DNA of 64,000 nt from contig NC_079221.1 in NCBI RefSeq assembly GCF_029633865.1, forward strand, positions 2,720,437 to 2,784,436, read 5' to 3'. The translations under genes were made by a program, and so were the position numbers. Below the pieces are notes generated by a model. The model was not told the DNA's origin, did no database searches, and saw only the letters and a program-made list of their open reading frames with translations. Positions 53,921 through 62,029 of this stretch are shown one piece after another. How positions within the stretch are numbered: the first letter of the stretch is position 1; each line of letters begins with the position of its first letter. The DNA comes from Lampris incognitus (taxonomy: Eukaryota; Chordata; Actinopteri; Lampriformes; Lampridae).

Positions 53921-55004
53921 GTGTGCAGTAGGCCTGTCAGATAGCATTTGAAATTCGAATGTACATTCGAATTATGGTAATAATATTCGAATTTGAATAT
54001 GAAAATATGAAATTCGATTTTTTGTAATATATTTTTTTAATATATTTTTTCCCCCTTATGAATATTATTATTATTAATGCACACACGTTTAAATGGAAAT
54101 AAATGATGGTTTCGTGAAACGTATTTTATGAAAATAAGCATAGCCTACATCCGTAGTAAAACCGGAAATTAAAAAGCTCTTGTCAGTTCCCACGCCGAGC
54201 GGGCGGGCTCATAGAACACAGGAAATGGCGGAATCCGAGAAGAACGTTGGCTGTGACCCAAGCGCTAGCACTAGCACTAGCACATCTCCTGCGAGAGTCA
54301 TTCATACTCCACAACATCTGAGAAGTTACGTATGGAAATTCTTTGGGTTTTGGGCTGTTAATGGGAAAATCGAAGAGAGAATATATCCACACCTCGGGAA
54401 GATGGCTCAGAGATACCTCGCCGTGCCAGGGACATCCGTGCGCTCTGAGCGTGTCTTTTCTGATGCGGGAAACATAGTCACCAAAAAAAGGAGCGCTCTC
54501 GAGTCTGAACACGTGGACGCTTTGGTTTTTCTCGCAAACCACTATTAGCACAACTTCTTATACTACTACAGTGAGTAGGACTCTTGATTTTATTTTTTTA
54601 AGCCCCGTGGGTCATGGATAATTTACTATGCCTATGTTACTTACGGTAAATTCGTTAACACCATCTGGCCTTTTCCTAGTCAGATTTATTTTACTTGTAT
54701 GTTACTTAGAGTAGGCCCTAGTTAACATCATCTGGCCTTTTCCTAGTCAGATTTATTTTATGTTTAGGGGTGCTCAACAACAGTTTTTGGACTAATATGT
54801 GCGGACAATGTGCTGGAGTTGTATGTTGTCATAAATATGCTGTTAATAAAAACACGGGCTACAATAGACTTACTCTCTCTGTATTGATTTTTGGGGGTGA
54901 TATGCAAATTCAAGGTATTCGAATGCCATTCGAACCTCAGTGTGTAATATTCGTTATTCGTTCGAGGCCTATTTTTGGCATTCGTTCACAGCTCTAGTGT
55001 GCAG
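53921..55004 (+). mobile_element. hAT DNA transposon, internally deleted, with 8-bp TSD
   Basis: The element body is 53929-54996. Its ends, TAGGCCTGTCAGATAGCATT and (reverse complement of the right end) TAGAGCTGTGAACGAATGCC, are imperfect inverted repeats of hAT type. The perfect 8-bp duplication GTGTGCAG at 53921-53928 and 54997-55004 is the hallmark size for hAT. The ends are built of TTCGAAT-type repeats. It carries one short open frame, listed separately. It lies 25 bases upstream of the acceptor of gpd2 block J. Confidence 0.9.
54180..54548 (+). CDS. Residual hAT transposase: N-terminal and C-terminal ends joined
   Basis: An open frame whose likely start is the ATG at 54225, after which it reads AESEKNVGCDPSAS. 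An N-terminal stretch SYVWKFFGFWAVNGKI resembles the beginning of a BED zinc finger but lacks its Cys/His pairs. It runs directly into YPHLGKMAQRYLAVPGTSVR, then SERVFSDAGNIVTKKRSALE, the C-terminal hAT dimerisation (hATC) domain. The catalytic middle (DDE residues) is missing. The element is therefore nonautonomous, but the frame is uninterrupted over 108 codons from that ATG. Expression as a small dimerisation-domain peptide is conceivable but unproven. Confidence 0.75.
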   Translation: MSVPTPSGRAHRTQEMAESEKNVGCDPSASTSTSTSPARVIHTPQHLRSYVWKFFGFWAVNGKIEERIYPHLGKMAQRYLAVPGTSVRSERVFSDAGNIVTKKRSALESEHVDALVFLANHY

Positions 55005-55029
55005 TAACATTATCTCTTAAGTGTTGCAG

Positions 55030-55210
55030 GAGGCAAATGGACCACCTACTGCTCCATAGCTGAGCAGACACTGGATGCAGCAGTGAAGGCTCATGGTCTC
55101 ACAGCAGGTCCCAGTAGAACAGTGGGGCTGATGCTTGAAGAGGCTAAGGACTGGATGCCAACCATGTACTATATATCTGGCTGGTGCAGGACCACAGCCT
55201 GGAGGTGGAG
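55030..55210 (+). pseudogene. gpd2: gpd2 block J, five-base insertion
   Basis: Encodes GGKWTTYCSIAEQTLDAAVK, then AHGLTAGPSRTVGLMLEEAK and DWMPTMY. A five-base TATAT-like insertion at about 55170-55174 breaks the frame, and LVQDHSLEVE is recovered afterwards. Acceptor GTTGCAG at 55023-55029, donor GGAG|GTGAAC. Confidence 0.9.
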
Positions 55211-55991
55211 GTGAACACAAATGTTTCTTTTACCTTTTTTTGGCAAAACCCAAACCTCTCATTTTGTATGTCTGTGACTACATTGATTTTTGACAAATCC
55301 CTGAGCTGGTAAAAGGAGAGAAAAAAAATCCTAATAAAGATACAGATAGAAGTGGCATCAGGGCGCTGACATCTCAATGATGAGATAAGTGTCCATGTTG
55401 GCCAGTAAGTGAATTAGCCAGCAGTGTGTGAGAGCTGAGTGGAGCCACTCAAGTGCTAAGAGTTTGCTGTCATCCTGTGCTTTCTCTGTCCTCCTGACAG
55501 TACACACATATCTCCAGGACAGTCCATGCCATGTTAGACTTCAAATGAACTGTACAATGACCTGCAAATGACAAGCGCAGAGAGTTGCAGCCCCCTGTGA
55601 CTCTGGTGTGAATGAGTTTTAACCCTTCATTACCAAGAAAGAGGAGAAGAAAGCATAATCTATGATCCCAATGTTTCCAGAATGTTTAAAAAGGTCAATA
55701 TGCTGATATTTTTGACAGCGCTTGACCTTTTGTGAAAAAAGTAACAAAACCATTGGAATTGAAATAACTTCTTTGTTTAGTTCTGGCACATAATGTATCA
55801 CAGTCAAAGCATGCTGTCTCCCCTCAGCATCTCCCCATGAGTGACTTGACTGTTAATCCGTTGTATTGATCTAATATCAAAAGGTGCTATTTAAATGCAG
55901 CATAACTCCCTGGGAGCCATGATCTGTCAGTGGGGTCTGTTTGGAGTCTCGCTGAATTGCTAATGCCTGTTGCGTCTCTTGCTGTGTCCAG

Positions 55992-56123
55992 GTGGCTCAA
56001 CATCTGGCCTCTACCTACGGCGGCAGGGCCTACAAAGTCGCCAAGATGGCGCACGTGACTGGGAAGAGCTGGCCCATTGTTGGCAAACTCCCCGTATCAG
56101 AATTCCCTTACATCGAGAGCGAG
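55992..56123 (+). pseudogene. gpd2: gpd2 block K, open
   Basis: Encodes VAQHLASTYGGRAYKVAKMA then HVTGKSWPIVGKLPVSEFPY and IESE. No stop or indel. The donor is GAG|GTTGGC, a weak match beyond GT. The family GKRLVSEF reads GKLPVSEF here. Confidence 0.9.
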
Positions 56124-56225
56124 GTTGGCTGGCGACATCTTATTTATATTGGATATTGAATGCATGAGTGATCCCTGAAGTTCAAAGGAGGTGAGTGGTC
56201 TCGCTAACCAAATGGTTGTTTCCAG

Positions 56226-56366
56226 GTCCATTATGCCATAAGAGTATGCATGCACAGCAATCGATGTGGTGGTGTGGCAGACGCGGCTGGGCTTCATGCA
56301 GGCGGCAGAGGAGGCTCTCCCTTGGATCGTTGAGCTGAAACTGAAATGGATTGAACAAAAAAGACG
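56226..56366 (+). pseudogene. gpd2: gpd2 block L, two-base and six-base deletions
   Basis: Starts VHYAI, then loses two bases near 56242, shifting the frame. The correct frame resumes with YACTAIDVVVWQTRLGFMQA, where the family FLNVQA is shortened by two codons, and ends AEEALPWIVELKLKWIEQK. The donor is AGACG|GTAAAC at 56367. A SINE is inserted 14 bases downstream of the exon end. Confidence 0.88.
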
Positions 56367-56369
56367 GTA

Positions 56370-56669
56370 AACCATCACTATCCATCCATTATCCGAACCG
56401 CTAATCCTGCTCTCAGGGTCGTGGGGATGCTGGAGTCTATCCCAGCAGTCATTGGGTGGCAGGTGGGGAGACACCCTGGACAGGCCGCCAGGCCATCACA
56501 GGGCCCACACACACACATTCACACCAAGGGACAATTTAGTACGGCCGATTCACCTGACTTACATGTCTTTGGACTGTGGGAAGAAACCGGAGCACCCGGA
56601 GGAAACCCACGCAGACACGGGAGAACATGCAAACTCCACACAGACACTAACCGTCACTAACCATCACTA
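56370..56669 (-). mobile_element. tRNA-derived SINE, family C, abutting a gpd2 splice donor
   Basis: Body 56380-56658, reverse copy with TATCCATCCATTATCCGAAC, GATGCTGGAGTCTATCCCAG, ATCACAGGGCCCACACACAC and GACTGTGGGAAGAAACCGGA. The 11-bp duplication AACCATCACTA at 56370-56380 and 56659-56669 overlaps donor position +4 onward of block L. Confidence 0.9.
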
Positions 56670-56679
56670 ACACTTCCTA

Positions 56680-57550
56680 ATATTAGGTCTAAGTTATGAA
56701 ACGTAGACCAGCTATACTCTCAGCTCAAACTGACCTAGAAAAAGTAATTTTTCTTGGTCCATCTTCTGTCTGTCTTCATAATGGTCAGTGACCAGTGACT
56801 CCTTGACCACAAATGTTTTGCATACATGTAACTGCAAGAGCATAACGTTAGCACTATGCTCACAGGTAAGGTTTTTTTTTTTAATCGGACTCTAACTTTT
56901 GCATTGCTGTCTATATTAAGAAATAGACAACTTTGACAACATTATTCCCAATGGTAGCTTTCTTAATACACCTTTCCATATCCAGCCACTGCAACGCAAG
57001 CATGGATGGGTATTCCTGCACATGCATTAGATTGACCTCACATTAACCCAGATAGGTTTGATCTTTAAGAGCCATAAATTGGCTTTTGTCATTACCATAG
57101 GTTAATTACTGAGATTTGCTCTGTATCGTTGCTGCACTGAGATTGCAATAATAAGCAGCACACAAAAGCCATTCACACTGCCTGCGTGAGCACTAAATAG
57201 GTATTGTTTTGATCTTACTATTCCCGTCTGTAGTTTTGTTTGTACTGCTCTATTAATAGCAGTGCTTTTGATACGGTGTGATTCTGCTGAGTTTAGCTCG
57301 AACCTCACCCTTCCTGTCATTCTCCCCTCGAGTACAACGTCTCAAGTGCAGCCCAGATTTGGATAAGACGGCTGCTCTTACATTTCTTACATCACCTTTG
57401 TGAGAAACAAATTACTTTCTGTTTTGGGACTCAGTGTATTGTTATTTAGACACGGTCGCCCGTTGCCAAGAAGACCTGACTGCTGTTTATGAATATCAGC
57501 TTTGGTTGTTTGATGCCAAGTGTCAGTATAGTAGAAATATTCTGCACTGT
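56680..57550 (+). other. gpd2 intron between blocks L and M (first part)
   Basis: No recognised repeat or exon. Confidence 0.5.
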
Positions 57551-57552
57551 AG

Positions 57553-57925
57553 ATTTTGATTTTTTTGATTTGATTTTGAGATACTTTATTGATCCCTGTA
57601 GGTAAATTGTGCTCTGCATTTACCCCATCCTAGCTGTGTAGCGAGGAGCAGTGAGCAGCTGCCTTGCAGCATCTGGGGACCAACTCCAGTTCGTCTTGCC
57701 ATGCCTCGGTCAGGGGCACAGTATTAACCCTAACATGCATGTCTTTTTTTTTGATGGAGGAAACCAGAGTACTTGGAAAAAAACAACCGCAGACACAGGG
57801 AGAACATGCACCTCCACACAGAGGACGACCCCCAAGGTTGGACAACCCCAGGGTTCGAACCCAGCAACTTCTTGCTCTAAGGTGACAGCACTAAGCACTA
57901 ACCACTGTGCCACCGTGCACCGACA
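57553..57925 (-). mobile_element. Composite dispersed repeat with a family-C-like head
   Basis: Begins TTTTGAGATACTTTATTGAT (a widespread fish repeat end). Towards 57747-57925 it reads, in reverse, GGAGAACATGCACCTCCACA, CCAGGGTTCGAACCCAGCAA and CACTAACCACTGTGCCACCG. The last is the reverse of the family-C tRNA-like head with B-box GGTTCGAACCC. The two parts may be separate insertions. Confidence 0.65.
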
Positions 57926-58074
57926 CTCGATTTGTTAGTATGGCATCACATAGTTTTCAGTTCAGTCGCGTTATTATCCCAGATGGGAAACTTGATCAGT
58001 CACGTGCACAAGATAAAACAACACAAGTACAAAAATGTTTGCTTTACATACAATACATACAATATACAGAACAT

Positions 58075-58950
58075 AATAATACAGCAAACCAGACAGAGGG
58101 ACTGAGCTGCGAAGGATGTGCAGCAAGTTAGGGCTTGATCAGAATAGAGATGGAAATGTGCTGACAAGCGAGGAGAGTGTGCTGAGAAGGTGGAAGGAGT
58201 ACTTTGAGGGGCTGATGAATGAAGAAAATGAGCGCGAGAGAGGTTGGATGATGTAGGGATAGTGAATCAGGAAGTACAGTGGATTAGCAAGGAGGAAGTG
58301 AGGGCAGTATGAAGATTGGAAAGGCAGTTGGTCCTGATGACATATCTGTGGAGACATGGAGATGTTTAGGAGAGATGGCAGTGGGGTTTTTAACTAGATT
58401 GTTTAACACAATCTTGGAAAGTGGGAGGATGCCTGAGGAGTGATTTGCTACAAAAGGGTACCAGCAAGAGTTAAAGGGAAGGTTTACAAGACGGTTGTGA
58501 GACCAGCTCTGTTGTATGGTTTGGAGACAGTGGCACTGATGAAAAGACAGGAGGTGGAGCTGGAGGTGGCAGAGTTGAAGATGCAATATTTTCATTGGGA
58601 GTGATGAAGAAGGACAGGATTAGGAACGAGTATATTAGAGGGACAGCTGAGGTTGGACGGTTTGGAGACAATGCAAGAGAGGCAAGATTGAGATGGTTTG
58701 GACATGTGTGGCGGAGAGATGCTGGGTATATTGGGAGAAGGATGCTGAATATGGAGCTGCCAGGGAAGAGGAGAAGAGGAAGGCCAAAGAGGAGGTTTAT
58801 GGATGTGGTGAGGGAGGACATGCAGGTGGCTGGTGTGACAGAGGAAGATGCAGACGACAGAAAGAGATGGAAATAGATGATCCACTGTGGCAACCCCTAA
58901 TGGGAGCAGCCGAAAGTAGTAGTAGTAGTAGTAATAATACAACAAACCAG
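58075..58950 (+). mobile_element. RTE-like LINE, copy 2, internally deleted, with TSD
   Basis: The body 58093-58932 matches copy 1 at its beginning (GAGGAGAGTGTGCTGAGAAG) and end (AGCCGAAAGTAGTAGTAGTA) but lacks the central RT core, joining at about 58441. The remaining C-terminal frame includes ARLRWFGHVWRRDAGYIGRR. The 18-bp duplication AATAATACARCAAACCAG lies at 58075-58092 and 58933-58950 with one mismatch. Confidence 0.9.
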
Positions 58951-59219
58951 CCTCTAAAGTGCTAAACTATATGTGCAGATTAAGCAGAGTTATTGCACTG
59001 GGAACAAAAGAGTTTCTTCTCCTATTGCACTTGAATCGGGGTGCTCTAAATCTACGACCTTAGGGAAGAGTTTCAATCAGTCTATGCAGTCCAAAATAGA
59101 GCTGGCCTTGTAGAGAACCTGCTGGTCTAAGAAAGCCATCAGGGGGCTGTAGTTGTGGTCCTGCACAGTCATGATCAGTGACCTCTAATGGCCCTCTCCT
59201 TTCCCATGTGTGCTTGCAG

Positions 59220-59332
59220 GAAGAGCTGGCCGCAGCCAAGCAGTTCCTCTACTAGGAAATGGGCTCCAAGGCCCGCTCTGAGCAGCTGACTGACAGCTCT
59301 GAGCCCACCCTCGCTGTCCCAGAGCTGGCTAG
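59220..59332 (+). pseudogene. gpd2: gpd2 block M, nonsense codon
   Basis: Encodes EELAAAKQFLY, then TAG (59253-59255) where the family has the second Tyr of FLYYEMG, then EMGSKARSEQLTDSSEPTLA and VPELAR. It is a simple point change (TAC/TAT to TAG) with no indel. Acceptor CTTGCAG, donor GCTAG|GTAAGC. Confidence 0.93.
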
Positions 59333-59784
59333 GTAAGCATTCAGCTGTGTATTTGTTACCATCCACATAGCATACATCCTGTATCATTACATTTCATTGT
59401 GTGTGCTTTGTGAAATAACTTCTTTTATTATCATGTAATCACAAATAGTAATATGTAAAAAAAACTGTATATAAACACCATGACATATTAATATAAATAT
59501 AATACAACATTTAAAAGGGTGAGTAAGCAAGTAAGATTGATAAAAAATACTAGAAATACAAATTTGAGAAATCGGAGGTTTTGCAATACGGGATTTGTGC
59601 AAACTTAGTTTATTTCATATGTGGTGGCAACACGTGATCCTCTGTCAGTGTTATTTTATAGTTACAGCATTTTTGCGCAGGTGTACGCATAGTCGCTCCA
59701 TATAGAAAGAATTGTGTGCCTCGTCTTGTCTTGTCTTGTCTCTGAGGGCTACTTCACAGCTCTACCTGGTCCCTCTCTCAACAG

Positions 59785-59863
59785 GTACATGAGACGGTTT
59801 CATAAATTTGACAAAGAAAACAAGGTCTTCATCACGACAGCAGCTGTTCGGAGGCGACTAGAG
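59785..59863 (+). pseudogene. gpd2: gpd2 block N (first EF-hand, degraded)
   Basis: Encodes YMRRFHKFDKENKVFITTAA then VRRRLE. The family loop DxDxxGFITxxD reads DKENKVFITTAA here: the central Gly is Val and position 12 is Ala, so calcium binding would be lost. The splice sites (CAACAG, GAG|GTAAAA) are good. Confidence 0.9.
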
Positions 59864-60380
59864 GTAAAAATGTGTGTGTGTGTGTGTGTGTGCGCGTGTG
59901 CGCGCACACGACTGTGTCTGTGAGTACACGTATGTGAGAGGTTATTACCAGTGGGCGTTTGTTCTCTTGTGTGCCTTTACGAGATGTGGAGAGGTTTCAG
60001 ATTTCTCCCCTTTAATAGAAGCGCTGTAATGATGAGCCTCTTTTAGCTCAGTAACCATGACACTCTCACTCTGGGTGAGATGCTAGGTTGCTACCACCGC
60101 TCCAGCCAATAACAGGCACAGGATGTCAGTTGTCCCTCCATCTATTGTTTTGCTAAACTGCACAGACAAAGTGCTCCATCTCACCACCGAACACTGCTGA
60201 TGGGGCTCCCATCACCATAGAAAAGCTGGAAAAATCCCACAAAATGATGCATATCCAAAATTTTAGAAATTCATTAGAAATATGATTAATATCTTCAACT
60301 ACTCACATTTCTAGTGTAGCATGAATTCAGGGAGCAGACGGGATCAAACCTGAGTTCCCTGCGTCACGGGCGACTGCGTT

Positions 60381-60685
60381 AACCAGTTGACTAAAGGGTC
60401 TGCCCGTTAGCCAACAGAGTAGCAAGTCTGCACATCTGTGGTTGTTCACTGTTACACTACTCCCCTCCTTGGGGAAGCATGTCCCCGCGCTTCTGCATAC
60501 CAGCTCCCCTCACACCTCTGAGTGCATGTGCATCCCACCGCTAACACCAAATGTAGCGGGAATTTGGGGGGCAGGCGGGAATTGAACCTGGGTTCCCCGC
60601 ACCACGGGCGACTACGCTAACCACCACGGATGTGTAGACTCGCTGTCCTGTTGGCTAACGGGTCCGACCCTTTAGTTGACTGGTT
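60381..60685. mobile_element. Foldback (inverted-repeat) element
   Basis: The left arm 60381-60436 (AACCAGTTGACTAAAGGGTC...) and right arm 60629-60685 are inverted copies at roughly 85 percent by eye. The centre includes a tRNA-like GCGGGAATTGAACCTGGGTT and CCACGGGCGACTACGCTAAC. A related fragment lies at 23.6 kb. Matching ACATCTGTGGTTG...CACTGTTACACTA blocks flank it at 60431 and 60697. Confidence 0.7.
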
Positions 60686-60699
60686 AGTGCTGTCTACAC

Positions 60700-61700
60700 A
60701 TCTGTGGTTGTACACTGTTACACTAGCATTGATATCTGCAGGAGCAAAAACAACCAAGGGAATTTCAGCTGGCATGCTGTTAGTCCATCCAGATAGGGAA
60801 GTACTGAGCCGAAACAAGACCTGGAACATGAAACGGGCTGCAAACACAATATCCCTTTTGTGTCATTCAAAAGGAAATGAATAAGAAACAAAAAGAAAGT
60901 GAATTGTGAAAATGTGTTGCTGTACTGTGTTGTGGGAGCACTGTGTTGCAGCGACAGCACCGGCATTCCAGCCGTTTGTGGTGGAAACATTCAATGAACG
61001 GTGTCACCGAGCCACCGGGATATAATGAACAGAACTGCACTATTTGGTCCTGTCATTAGTTCAGGCCCGGTCGCATCAATGTGAGTGGACGCGTATGGAT
61101 TACCAGTGCACCAGGATTCAGCTGGTGCCAGACCCTGTAAGGAAGCCTCGTGCAGCTCTAATTGAGCTGTGGGTTTGCTGTGGGAGTTTCTGCCAGCACA
61201 ATATCTAAATTAAACATGTTTTCATCACCAGCAAATACGGACTTACATATTCACAAGGCACCCGCATCGCCTGCGATATAAACTGCGACGTTGTCTGCAC
61301 TGAGACGCAGCTGAGTGGTTTTGGACAGGGTGCAGTGGACCCACAGCCGCTCTCATCGTCCTTGCCGTGAGCCTTAGCTGTGTCTGTTGCTGCTCTACAG
61401 ATATGTATTTTGTCGGTGATAACCGAGGCCGGTGTCGGTGAGTTTTATGTTTTCAGATGAGTGTTTTTGTCATGTCTCACCGCGGCCTTTTGTGCGCTAA
61501 TGATGTGAGACGATTGAAAAGTGTAGTTTCTGCTCATATCGAACATTCACAGGCCAAACGTGGAAAGATGATCTGCAGCAGCGAGCATTGTCTGAACAGT
61601 CGGTTTCCAAATCGTCCAGATGAGTCTTGTATGTGTTGTTTTTTTTTTTTTGCATGATGGCCTCATTCAGTGACCTATTTATTACCTTTTACTTAAAGAC
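60700..61700 (+). other. gpd2 intron between blocks N and O
   Basis: No recognised exon or transposon. The short open frames here have no family resemblance. Confidence 0.5.
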
Positions 61701-61715
61701 ATTTCCCGCCACCAC

Positions 61716-61797
61716 GGCATCGGCGTCCAGACTGATGAAAACACTCCGCGAAATGCTGAGCCACAATGGACAAGTGGAGCCCAGTGAATTTTTGCAG
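61716..61797 (+). pseudogene. gpd2: gpd2 block O (second EF-hand, deleted; acceptor lost)
   Basis: Reads GIGVQTDEN, loses two bases, then TLREML, then loses the family NEVDLNK segment, including the first loop Asp, and resumes NGQVEPSEFLQ. The position of the acceptor AG reads CCAC|GGC. Donor CAG|GTGTTT at 61798. The next, final exon (family LMSA...GGL) is not found in the following 2.2 kb. Confidence 0.82.
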
Positions 61798-61856
61798 GTG
61801 TTTGTTGTTTTGTTTTGTTTTTTGTTACAGAATCTAGTGTTGTCTCTGAGATAATT

Positions 61857-61858
<2 letters not shown>

Positions 61859-61931
<73 letters not shown>
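61859..61931. repeat. (TG)n microsatellite
   Basis: About 36 TG units, with a short (CA)n run 80 bases further on at 62009-62028. Confidence 0.95.
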
Positions 61932-61935
<4 letters not shown>

Positions 61936-62029
61936 CCTCTTTCCCACCAAACATTTCTTGCTTTTTCTCTTTTTTAATTTCTCCCTCTCTCTCTGTCTCT
62001 CTCTCGCTCACACACACACACACACACAC

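Larger units (their letters stand above)
34775..61797 (+). pseudogene. gpd2: Decayed mitochondrial glycerol-3-phosphate dehydrogenase gene
   Basis: GPD2 is the FAD-linked dehydrogenase of the outer face of the inner mitochondrial membrane. It oxidises glycerol-3-phosphate to DHAP and passes electrons to ubiquinone, and it has C-terminal EF-hands (family knowledge). Fourteen exon-like blocks occur in family order over 27 kb, most with GT-AG borders and correct phase, so this is not a retrocopy. Blocks A, B, C, F, G and K are essentially clean, including the FAD-binding IVGGGATGSGCALD. The lesions are: TAA at 40382 and a frameshift in a C-run (block D); TAA/insertion at 41248 (E); acceptor AG to AC and a 1-base deletion (H); a 5-base deletion (I); a 5-base insertion (J); a 2-base deletion (L); TAG at 59253 (M); and EF-hand damage (N, O). 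The final exon is not found. Sequencing errors could explain an indel or two, but not substitution stops plus splice losses together. I infer a unitary or ohnologue pseudogene. Confidence 0.9.

Noticed and set aside
61457-61657. 66-codon frame near the end of gpd2
   Set aside because: It has no recognisable family or splice context consistent with GPD2.
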